Origin: SIAJ01 sp036266155
Lineage (GTDB): Bacteria; Planctomycetota; Planctomycetia; Gemmatales; Gemmataceae
DNA: 44,297 bases
Direction of reading: 5' to 3'
Assembly: GCA_036266155.1 (NCBI GenBank)
Contig: DATANR010000343.1
Coordinates: forward strand, 1 to 44,297
Part shown: positions 9,821-16,881 of the stretch, one piece after another
How positions within the stretch are numbered: the first letter of the stretch is position 1
Layout of the letters: the number at the start of each line of letters is the position of its first letter
Program-made: the position numbers and the translations under genes
Notes under the pieces: model-generated
Told to the model about the DNA's origin: nothing
The model's input: the letters and a program-made list of their open reading frames with translations, nothing else
The model's database searches: none

Positions 9821-10798
9821 ATGTTGCGTTATCTGGCCGCCGCCTGCCAGACCGATTTTCCCAACCCGCCGGATCGCTCGGCCATCCCCGATCGCGTCGG
9901 CCACATGCTCGGCATGATCGATCGGGCCGTCGTCGGCTATCGTCCGTTCGGCGACGTCAAGCTGATCGTGTTTCCCGAGTTCGCACACGCGGCGCCGATC
10001 TACGAAACCGTCGGCGAACTGATCGATCGACTCGCCGTGCCGATTCCGAACGAGCATACCGAGCGGTACCACAAGAAAGCGCGCGAGCTTGGCGTTTACG
10101 TGCAGACGGGCAGTTTCCTGGAAGTGGAGGCGAAGTATCCCGGCTGCGTATTCAACACCACGTGTCTCATCGGCCCCGAAGGGTTGCTCTACAAGTATCG
10201 CAAGGTCCATCCATGGCTGCCGTGGGAGGTTCACGCCAGTCCGCACGACATTCCCGGTTACACGGAGAACCCGTTTCCGGTTGCGGAGACGGAGATCGGC
10301 GTGCTCGGCTGCGCGATCTGTTACGACTGGCTGTTCCCGGAAGCGATCCGCGAACTGGCGCTACAAGGGGCGGAAGTGTTAATCCGCGTGTCGGCGTACA
10401 TGGACCCCTGGGGCGCGACGCCGCCGATGGACTGGTGGACGGTGGTGAACCGCTGCCGGGCGCTGGAGAACATGGCCTACGTGGTCGCGGCCAACCAGGG
10501 CGCGAGCGCCAAGCACTATCCGCCGTTCTCGTGGCCCGGTGGGAGCATGGTCGTTGACTACGACGGCCGACTACTGGCCCAGGCCGATCCGGGGCCGGGC
10601 GAGAAGATCGTCGTGGCGCCGATCGACATCGCGGCCCTGCGTGCCGAGCGCGAACGACGCAGCGGGCACCACATGCTGGCGCATCGGCGGACGGAAGCGT
10701 ACCGACATGCGAGCAAGCCGAGCTATCCGAGCGGAGCGGCCGCGAAAGGGCCGATCACGATTGTTGGAAATGAAGAACGAACGCGGGCCGCCAAGTAA
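9821..10798 (+). CDS. Carbon-nitrogen hydrolase (nitrilase superfamily)
   Basis: The protein has 325 residues from ATG 9821; an in-frame ATG at 9755 would add 22 basic residues. The nitrilase triad is visible: Glu in VFPEFAH, Lys in YKYRKVHPW and Cys in GCAICYDWLFPEA. The conserved late region with ALENMAYVVAANQG and FSWPGGSMVVDYDG is also present. These enzymes hydrolyse amides or nitriles in the cytoplasm. The C-terminus has the HHMLAHRRTEAY pattern seen in the formamidase/aliphatic-amidase-like branch, but the substrate is not determined. Its stop codon lies inside the ribosome site of the next gene, so the two are coupled. Confidence 0.9.
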   Translation: MLRYLAAACQTDFPNPPDRSAIPDRVGHMLGMIDRAVVGYRPFGDVKLIVFPEFAHAAPIYETVGELIDRLAVPIPNEHTERYHKKARELGVYVQTGSFLEVEAKYPGCVFNTTCLIGPEGLLYKYRKVHPWLPWEVHASPHDIPGYTENPFPVAETEIGVLGCAICYDWLFPEAIRELALQGAEVLIRVSAYMDPWGATPPMDWWTVVNRCRALENMAYVVAANQGASAKHYPPFSWPGGSMVVDYDGRLLAQADPGPGEKIVVAPIDIAALRAERERRSGHHMLAHRRTEAYRHASKPSYPSGAAAKGPITIVGNEERTRAAK

Positions 10799-10807
10799 GG
10801 AGATCGC

Positions 10808-11209
10808 GTGACGACCTGGTGCTTCAAAGTGTTGTACGACGGTGAATGTCCATTCTGCCGAATCGAGGCGCGCTGGTTGCGCTCGTTGGGTCGCGGCGGC
10901 AAGCTGGCCCTGGAGGACATCGCCGCGCTTGGCTTTGACGCGACGCAGTACGATCGCACGTTGGACCAGCTGATGGGCAGCCTGCACGGGGTGCATCCGG
11001 ACGGGCGACTGACGACGGGAGTCGAGACATTTCGGCAGGCTTATCGAGCCGTCGGCTTAGGTTGGGTACTAGCGCCGACGCGCTGGCCGATCCTGCGGCC
11101 GATCACGGATGCCATGTATGTTCTGTTCGCGCGTTACCGCGTGCGGATGGGCGAGCTCTTTGGCCGAGGTTGTTCGGATCGTTGTGCGCTTCCGGGGGCC
11201 CGTCGATGA
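10808..11209 (+). CDS. DCC-type thiol-disulfide oxidoreductase (DUF393)
   Basis: The protein has 133 residues. The GTG start follows TAAGGAG (10796-10802), which includes the nitrilase stop codon. The family signature VLYDGECPFC lies at residues 9-18, giving a CxxC redox pair, followed by the RWLRSL helix and the mid-protein DQLMGSLHGVHPDG segment typical of DUF393. A hydrophobic C-terminal part (LAPTRWPILRPITDAMYVLFARYR) completes it. The family is predicted to be thioredoxin-like; its partner is unknown. The stop codon overlaps the next start (ATGA at 11206). Confidence 0.88.
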   Translation: MTTWCFKVLYDGECPFCRIEARWLRSLGRGGKLALEDIAALGFDATQYDRTLDQLMGSLHGVHPDGRLTTGVETFRQAYRAVGLGWVLAPTRWPILRPITDAMYVLFARYRVRMGELFGRGCSDRCALPGARR

Positions 11210-11496
11210 ACAATAGCTTGGCCCACTGGACGCTTCTGTTTTGGATTCCTCCCGTGGCCGCGGCGGCGTTGTGGACGGTGTTCGCCATCATGCCCGGGCA
11301 ATTGTCGGGCCACACTTGGGGACCGGTTTGGATCGCAGTTATCGGCGCCAGCTTGCTGTCGCCCGTAGTTGCCGTGGGCGTTTGGTTGGCTCATCTGAAG
11401 GATTGGCGACGAGGCGTCGCTGTGCTTGTCAACATCGGCGGGCTTGCTGCAAACGGGCTCGGCTTTGTGCTCGCGGCCGGATATTACGCGGGGTGA
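11206..11496 (+). CDS. Small three-TM membrane protein
   Basis: The protein has 96 residues. ATG 11206 overlaps the DCC gene stop by four bases, which fixes the start. Three hydrophobic segments are visible (about residues 8-26, 36-60 and 70-92) with few charges. No family is recognised. Translational coupling to the nitrilase and DCC genes suggests the three products are needed together. Confidence 0.75.
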   Translation: MNNSLAHWTLLFWIPPVAAAALWTVFAIMPGQLSGHTWGPVWIAVIGASLLSPVVAVGVWLAHLKDWRRGVAVLVNIGGLAANGLGFVLAAGYYAG

Positions 11497-11567
11497 ACAA
11501 ATGGTGCGTCGCAAAGGCTCTGCCTACCCTAATTGACCGCGTGCCTTAAACCGGCGGGTCCGTGCCA

Positions 11568-11643
11568 GCGGAGACCGAAGCGCAGCAAGGTCGACGCGTC
11601 TCGGGCAGACGCTGCGTCGTCCTCGCGGCGCTTCGGTCTCCGC
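11568..11643. repeat. Palindromic element family B, copy 1
   Basis: GCGGAGACCGAAGCG (11568-11582) pairs perfectly with 11629-11643. The pairing continues inward with three mismatches to about 11597. It fills the gap between the convergent genes ending at 11496 and 11678. The sequence matches the palindrome at 39656-39734, also in a convergent gap, and the one at 19037-19107. Confidence 0.85.
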
Positions 11644-11677
11644 AGCATCTGCTAAACAGATCAAGGTGGACGGTCTA

Positions 11678-13429
11678 CTATTGCTTCTTCGTTCCTGTTT
11701 TGCCATCAATCTCAAGACCCAATTTCTCGTTGGCGTCGACGTAAAACATGAAGCCGTTCATCATCTCCTGATAGGTCTGCTGACCATCCTTGACGGCCTT
11801 CTTCGGGTCCGGGTTGTATGGGTTGAATGGTGAGTTGTCGTAGAGGGCCACGCAATCGATCTTAGTCCCCTTTGGCAGCACCTTCTGGCCCGGCTCCCAG
11901 CGGTAGGGGATTTGCCACTCGAAGTTGTAGTTCGGGATTGTCAGCAGCTTCTCCGTCTTCCCGTCCGGCGTGTGGGCCGTGTAGGTCATCGCCTTGCCGC
12001 GAACGTGCATGTGCGTGAACAGGCCTATGCCGATCGCGTCGCGCTCGAGCGTCCGCGTCACCTTCACCGGATGAGCCGACGCGCCCGGCGGGATCGTGTA
12101 ACGGGTGTCCACGAAGAGCATGTGATGGAGTTGCTTGTCGATCGTACCTGAGGCGTATCTCACGCCGACACTGATTGTGACCTTCTCGGCTTTGCCCGTC
12201 GGCACGTAATGGATCTGAATGCCGAGCGCGCTGCCCTTCGGAATCAGGAACGCGACGCCGCGATCGACCGTCATCGGCTCGCCGCCGGGCACGATGCCGG
12301 TGATGAAGTTCGATTCCTTGAAGCCTTCGCCGATCTTCCAGTAGGCCAGATTCGCGTGATGGACGGCCTTCGGCACGCTCGGCAGGATTTGCACGCCGGT
12401 CACCCAGGTGTCTTCCTTGAACACATGCGGCAAAACGATGTACTTGTACGCGATGTCGCCGGTCGTCGGCAGTTCGAACGGGGCCGTCGTCTGCACCAGA
12501 TCCGGCTCGCCAATAAGCCAGCCGGTCGGCTTGGCCTCGGGCGGTTTCGGCAGCTTCGAATCGTCGCCACGTGGCATGTCGGCCTTCACCCAGCGCACAA
12601 TTGTCTCGCGCTCGGCGGCTGACAGGCTCTTGTGTTGCACACGGTCGCCCAGTCGCGGCACCGCGTACCACGGCGGCATGCGCCCCTCGTTCACTACCTC
12701 GGCGATCGTCCGGGCCTTGGCCTTCGCATGTTCGTAAGTGATGAGCGGGAACGGCGCGGCCGTGTTGGGTTGGTGGCAGACCTGGCAATGTTTGTTGAAA
12801 ATCGGCGCCACGTGCTCGGCAAACGTGACTTTGTCCGTCCCGGCCTCGGTGGGTCGCGGCAACAGGCAGCCATCAACCGGTGTACTCGCGACCTCGGCCG
12901 CTTTGCCGTCGAGCACCGCGTTGATCGCTTCCATCAAATCACGCCGCGTCGGCTCCGGCCGCTGGCCGCCGGGTCGATACTGATCGTCGATCCGCCCGCG
13001 ATAGCGCAGCGTGCGGCTGGCATCGAGGACGACGACCTCCGGCGTGCGCGTGACGCCGAGCGCGTCGGCCACCTTGCAGTCGGCATCCTTGACGAACGGA
13101 AAACTCACGCCGAACTCGACCGCTTGACCGGCCATGACGGCAATCGTGTCCGTCGCCCCCGAGTTGACGGCCGCGAACTGCACGTCCTTGTCGCGATAAT
13201 CCTTGTCGAGGCGATCCAGGACCGGCAAGTACTTCTCGGCGAGCGGGCAACCCGATTGCACGAAGACGAGGACATACGCCTTCTTCTCGCCGAAGTCAGC
13301 CAGCGAGCGCGCCACATGGCGAATGTCCTTGAAACGCAGGTCGTCGACCTTGGTGCCGATCTTCACTTCCGGATCGGCGGCGAGTGTCGTGGCGGCAACA
13401 AACAAGGCAACGGCGAGAGCGCGAGACAT
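11678..13429 (-). CDS. Redoxin / cytochrome c / copper monooxygenase-like fusion
   Basis: The protein has 583 residues. ATG 13429 has GGAG seven bases upstream and is followed by a signal peptide (1-18). A thioredoxin-fold redoxin domain spans about 22-190 and holds a single Cys (SGCPLAEK, Cys61) rather than CxxC. A heme site CQVCH lies at 215-219 within a cytochrome-type segment (about 205-300). The C-terminal half resembles copper type II ascorbate-dependent (PHM-like) monooxygenases: HH at 357-358, His407, HMH at 473-475 and a Met pair near 556, in the right order for the two copper sites. It should act outside the cytoplasmic membrane, perhaps with the heme feeding electrons to copper; that is inference. 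Similar fusions occur in other planctomycetes. Substrate unknown. Confidence 0.87.
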   Translation of the reverse strand: MSRALAVALFVAATTLAADPEVKIGTKVDDLRFKDIRHVARSLADFGEKKAYVLVFVQSGCPLAEKYLPVLDRLDKDYRDKDVQFAAVNSGATDTIAVMAGQAVEFGVSFPFVKDADCKVADALGVTRTPEVVVLDASRTLRYRGRIDDQYRPGGQRPEPTRRDLMEAINAVLDGKAAEVASTPVDGCLLPRPTEAGTDKVTFAEHVAPIFNKHCQVCHQPNTAAPFPLITYEHAKAKARTIAEVVNEGRMPPWYAVPRLGDRVQHKSLSAAERETIVRWVKADMPRGDDSKLPKPPEAKPTGWLIGEPDLVQTTAPFELPTTGDIAYKYIVLPHVFKEDTWVTGVQILPSVPKAVHHANLAYWKIGEGFKESNFITGIVPGGEPMTVDRGVAFLIPKGSALGIQIHYVPTGKAEKVTISVGVRYASGTIDKQLHHMLFVDTRYTIPPGASAHPVKVTRTLERDAIGIGLFTHMHVRGKAMTYTAHTPDGKTEKLLTIPNYNFEWQIPYRWEPGQKVLPKGTKIDCVALYDNSPFNPYNPDPKKAVKDGQQTYQEMMNGFMFYVDANEKLGLEIDGKTGTKKQ

Positions 13430-13568
13430 GGAAAAACTCCGATCGCGGGTCGGCATGCGTCCAATTTACCAGTCAACGACACAGTTGGCGAATGTTGAAC
13501 ACACTCCCACATTCTTCGTCTCCTAGAATACCCGCCTGAACAGATCGTCCTTTACCGTCGGGGTCATC

Positions 13569-15026
13569 ATGGAACCGCAAGGCGACATCGCACTCATCGG
13601 CTTGGCCGTCATGGGCCAGAACCTCATCCTCAACATGAACGACCACGGGTTCGCCGTCGTCGCCTATAACCGCACGGTCGAGAAGGTCGACGAGTTCCTG
13701 GCCAAGGAGGCCAAGGGGACCAAGGTCGTTGGCGCACATTCCGTCGAGGAGATGGTCAAGAAGCTCAAGCGGCCGCGGCGCGTGATGATGCTCGTCAAAG
13801 CGGGCCAGCCCGTCGACGACTTCATCGCTCAGGTCACGCCGCACCTGGAGAAGGGCGACATCATCGTCGACGGCGGCAACTCGCTTTATCAGGACACGGC
13901 CCGGCGCGTGAAGGAAGTCGAAGCGAAGGGCCTGCTCTACATCGGCACCGGCGTGAGCGGTGGTGAGGAAGGCGCTCGCCATGGGCCGAGCATCATGCCC
14001 GGCGGATCGCCGGCCGCGTGGCCGCATGTGAAGCCGATTTTCCAAGGCGTTGCCGCGAAAGTTGAGGACGGGACTCCGTGCTGCGATTGGGTCGGCGAAG
14101 GCGGGGCCGGCCATTACGTGAAGATGGTCCACAACGGCATCGAATATGGCGACATGCAGCTCATCTGCGAAGCCTATCAACTCATGCGCGACGGCCTCGG
14201 CATGTCCGCCGACGAAATGCACAGTGTGTTCGCCGAGTGGAACAAGGGCGTGCTCGATAGTTATCTCATCGAGATCACGCGCGATATCCTCGCGTTCAAG
14301 GACAAGGATGGCGGACCGCTCGTCGACAAGATCCTGGACACGGCCGGTCAAAAGGGCACGGGCAAGTGGACCGTCATCGACTCGGCCGAGCTGGGCATTC
14401 CGATCACGCTGATCGCCGAGGCCGTCTATTCGCGGTGTGTGTCGGCCCTCAAAGAAGATCGTGTGGCGGCGTCCAAGGTCTTGAAGCCGGCCGGCACGAA
14501 CAACTACTTCGGCGACAAGAAAGCGTTCATCGACGCGATCCGCGATGCGTTGTACGCCTCAAAAATGGTCAGCTATGCCCAGGGCTACATGCTGATGCGG
14601 GCGGCGGCGACGCAGTATCAGTGGAACCTGAATTACGGCGGCATCGCCCTCATGTGGCGCGGCGGCTGCATCATCCGCAGCCGCTTCCTCGGCAAAATCA
14701 AGGAGGCGTTCGATAAGAACGCGGCCCTGTCGAACCTGATGCTCGACCCGTATTTCACCGGCGAAATCGATCGCTGTCAGCCGGCGTGGCGCAAGGTCAT
14801 CGCGACCGCTGTCATGGCCGGCATTCCGGTGCCCGCGTTCAGCACCGCGCTGGCCTTCTTCGACGGCTATCGCACCGCGAACTTGCCGGCGAATTTGCTT
14901 CAAGCGCAGCGCGATTACTTCGGGGCTCACACCTACGAACGTGTCGACACGAAGCGCGGCGAGTTCCACCACACCAACTGGACTGGCCGCGGCGGCGAGA
15001 CGGCGAGTTCGACGTACAACGTGTGA
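13569..15026 (+). CDS. gnd: 6-phosphogluconate dehydrogenase, decarboxylating
   Basis: The protein has 485 residues, the usual length for the long form. The N-terminal dinucleotide motif is GLAVMGQNL. The substrate region has GTGVSGGEEGARHGPSIMPG, and the catalytic Lys and His-Asn pair lie in GHYVKMVHNGIEYGDMQL. The C-terminal tail with FGAHTYERVDTKRGEFHH closes the partner's active site. It oxidises 6-phosphogluconate to ribulose 5-phosphate and CO2 in the oxidative pentose phosphate path. The gene is convergent with the KDG-kinase-like gene; the gap contains nothing but a palindrome. Confidence 0.97.
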   Translation: MEPQGDIALIGLAVMGQNLILNMNDHGFAVVAYNRTVEKVDEFLAKEAKGTKVVGAHSVEEMVKKLKRPRRVMMLVKAGQPVDDFIAQVTPHLEKGDIIVDGGNSLYQDTARRVKEVEAKGLLYIGTGVSGGEEGARHGPSIMPGGSPAAWPHVKPIFQGVAAKVEDGTPCCDWVGEGGAGHYVKMVHNGIEYGDMQLICEAYQLMRDGLGMSADEMHSVFAEWNKGVLDSYLIEITRDILAFKDKDGGPLVDKILDTAGQKGTGKWTVIDSAELGIPITLIAEAVYSRCVSALKEDRVAASKVLKPAGTNNYFGDKKAFIDAIRDALYASKMVSYAQGYMLMRAAATQYQWNLNYGGIALMWRGGCIIRSRFLGKIKEAFDKNAALSNLMLDPYFTGEIDRCQPAWRKVIATAVMAGIPVPAFSTALAFFDGYRTANLPANLLQAQRDYFGAHTYERVDTKRGEFHHTNWTGRGGETASSTYNV

Positions 15027-15029
15027 TCC

Positions 15030-15104
15030 GGCGAGCGGAGCCGCGTAAGCGGCCCGATAATGTCCGAGCCACATTATCGGGCCGCTTACGCGGCTCCGCT
15101 CGCC
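15030..15104. repeat. Palindromic element family A, copy 2; likely bidirectional terminator
   Basis: The left arm 15030-15063 and right arm 15071-15104 are perfect reverse complements over 34 bp around a seven-base loop. The left arm starts GGCGAGCGGAGCC, then GCGTAAGC and CCCGATAATGT. The gnd stop ends three bases before it, and the stop of the convergent gene (15104-15106) touches it. No T-run follows. It may end transcription of both genes, but related copies occur elsewhere in other gene settings. Confidence 0.92.
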
Positions 15105-16192
15105 TATCGCTGCACGCGGGCCGAGCCGCCCTTGGCGAACGCTTCCACTTCTTCGACGCGGGCCATCGTCACATCGCCGGGGAACGTCGTGAGCAATGCC
15201 CCGTGAGCCCAGCCGAGCCGCAACGCTTCGTCCGGTGTGCGGCCTGTTTGCAGGCCGTAGATCAGGCCCGCCGCGAAGCCGTCGCCGCCGCCGATGCGGT
15301 CGATGACGTCGAGTTGAGTCGTTGGGCTCACGTATTTTTGTCCATTCAGCCACAGCACCGCGGCCCAATCGTGGCGGTTGGTCGAATGCACTTCGCGCAA
15401 CGTCGTCGCTACCAGTTTGACATGCGGGAATGCCTTCACCGTCGCGTCGATCATGCCGAAGAAGACATCTGGATCAAGCTTCGACTCGGCCTGCTTCGCG
15501 ACCTCCGGGCCCTTGACGCCGAGGCCTTTCTGCATGTCCTCTTCGTTGCCGATCAAGCAGTCGACATGAGCAACGATGCGGCGCATCGTTTCGACGGCAC
15601 GCTTCTCGCCGCCGACCGAGGCCCAGAGCTTGGCTCGAAAGTTCAGGTCGAACGACGTGATCGCTCCAGCGGCCTTCGCAGCCTTCATCCCTTCGATGAT
15701 GAGTTCGGCCGTCGTCTCCGAAAGAGCCGCGAAGATGCCGCCGGAGTGGAACCACTTCACGCCGCCCTTGAAGATGCTCGCCCAATCGACGTCGCCCGGC
15801 TTGAGCAAGGCCGCGGCTTCGTTCGATCGGTTATAGAAGACGACCGGCGGCCGCACGCCGAGCCCGCGGTCGCTGTAGACGGTTGCAATGTTCGGGCCGC
15901 GCACGCCATCGTGGTCGAACCACTTGTAGAAGGGCTTTACGCCGGTTTCCCGAACGCGCGCTTGCACCAATTCGCCGATCGGATACTTCGGCATCGCGGT
16001 CGCTATGGCAGTCCTGAGCCCAAAGCAATCCGACAGATTGGCGGCCACGTTGTATTCGCCGCCGGACACGTGAATGTCGAGCGACCGGGCCTTGCGAAAC
16101 GGAATGATGCCGGGGTCAAGGCGATGCACCAACGCTCCCAGGGAGAGAAAGTCAAGTTCCGAGGGTTCGGTGCGAATGGCCAGGCCGTTCAT
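15104..16192 (-). CDS. kdgK: PfkB-family sugar kinase, probable 2-dehydro-3-deoxygluconate kinase
   Basis: The protein has 362 residues, slightly longer than the usual 310-340. The PfkB signatures are visible: the early HVSGGEYNVAANLS region and the ATP-site motif DRIGGGDGFAAGLIYG near the C-terminus, where GGGD holds the catalytic Asp. The central SFDLNFRAKLW and DCLIGNEED segments are typical of KDG kinases, which make KDPG for the Entner-Doudoroff split. Convergence with gnd fits a role in sugar-acid use. The exact substrate is inferred; fructokinase-like alternatives exist. No clear ribosome site precedes the ATG. Confidence 0.85.
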   Translation of the reverse strand: MNGLAIRTEPSELDFLSLGALVHRLDPGIIPFRKARSLDIHVSGGEYNVAANLSDCFGLRTAIATAMPKYPIGELVQARVRETGVKPFYKWFDHDGVRGPNIATVYSDRGLGVRPPVVFYNRSNEAAALLKPGDVDWASIFKGGVKWFHSGGIFAALSETTAELIIEGMKAAKAAGAITSFDLNFRAKLWASVGGEKRAVETMRRIVAHVDCLIGNEEDMQKGLGVKGPEVAKQAESKLDPDVFFGMIDATVKAFPHVKLVATTLREVHSTNRHDWAAVLWLNGQKYVSPTTQLDVIDRIGGGDGFAAGLIYGLQTGRTPDEALRLGWAHGALLTTFPGDVTMARVEEVEAFAKGGSARVQR

Positions 16193-16248
16193 CGCGGGGT
16201 CTCAAGGAGTTGGGAGAATTGGGGATAGCTTAGAAGTGACTTGGAAGT

Positions 16249-16551
16249 TCAAACCGGATTTTCCTCGGCCAAGTGCTCTGCGCCCACCTGCTGATACAAC
16301 TCGCGCAGGGCCGCTGTCGCCCGCTCTGCAAGTCGATACCATTCGGGCCGGGCGACGCAAGCGGGATGTTCGAGTACGTATCGCTCCACCATGTCAGCGA
16401 CTAACGTCGTCCGGTCCAAAAGCTCGTGGCATCCCGCCGACCCCGGCCGGTAGCCCTCGTCCCAGTCGTCCCCGAATTCCGCGGAAAGCTCGCGGACTTG
16501 GCGTTGCCGTTCCTCGTCGATCTCGCAAGAACTCAAGCTTTCGACGCTCAT
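16249..16551 (-). CDS. Small acidic protein, operon partner of HicA
   Basis: The protein has 100 residues. ATG 16551 follows AGGAG eight bases upstream, which overlaps the hicA stop; the gap is four bases. The protein is rich in Glu and Asp and predicted largely helical, with DDWDEGYRPGSAGCHELLDR in the middle and HPACVARPEWYRLAERA near the end. It does not resemble HicB (no YFPEIPG-type domain, no ribbon-helix-helix region). It sits where an antitoxin is normally encoded, so an antitoxin role is possible but unproven. Alternatively it is a conserved planctomycete protein that merely follows hicA. Confidence 0.75.
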   Translation of the reverse strand: MSVESLSSCEIDEERQRQVRELSAEFGDDWDEGYRPGSAGCHELLDRTTLVADMVERYVLEHPACVARPEWYRLAERATAALRELYQQVGAEHLAEENPV

Positions 16552-16555
16552 AACC

Positions 16556-16744
16556 TTACTCCTGGGTGTCCGCCTGCCGCAAGATGCTCCGAGACGTTCC
16601 TACTGCCAAATCGTCGGAGTGCTTGCCAGGCGCCGTGACTTTACCGGGTTTGGTCGGATGCTTGAATTGACGATGACTGCCTTTTTGAGGTACTTTGACC
16701 CAGCCGTCATTTGTCAGTCGTCGGATCATGTCTTTGACCTTCAT
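16556..16744 (-). CDS. hicA: HicA-type mRNA interferase toxin
   Basis: The protein has 62 residues from ATG 16744; an upstream in-frame GTG at 16768 is less likely. The sequence MKVKDMIRRL, then GSHRQFKHP with the catalytic His at residue 24, then GKVTAPGKHSDDL and a TSRSILRQA end match the HicA double-stranded-RNA-binding-like fold. HicA toxins cut mRNA and are normally neutralised by HicB. Here no hicB is adjacent; the next gene in the operon is the unrelated 100-residue protein at 16249. A perfect 27-bp tandem repeat lies just upstream. Confidence 0.88.
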   Translation of the reverse strand: MKVKDMIRRLTNDGWVKVPQKGSHRQFKHPTKPGKVTAPGKHSDDLAVGTSRSILRQADTQE

Positions 16745-16768
16745 GCAGGGCTCTCGTCTATCAGCCAC

Positions 16769-16822
16769 TACACCACTTTCATTGTCACGGACGGTTACAC
16801 CACTTTCATTGTCACGGACGGT
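16769..16822. repeat. Perfect 27-bp tandem duplication upstream of hicA
   Basis: The 27-base unit at 16769-16795 is repeated exactly at 16796-16822. On the hicA strand it ends 25 bases before the hicA ATG and falls in the gap after prolyl oligopeptidase starts to read away. It could hold duplicated operator or promoter elements, or be a recent slippage event. Confidence 0.9.
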
Positions 16823-16881
16823 GAAGCGCCCGACAAGTAAATCCGCTCACATACTCTCTCAAGCTGTCAGGCTGACGGACC

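Noticed and set aside
14786..16228. 480-codon plus-strand open frame across gnd, a palindrome and the KDG-kinase gene
   Set aside because: It spans the end of one clear gene and the antisense of another; no motif.
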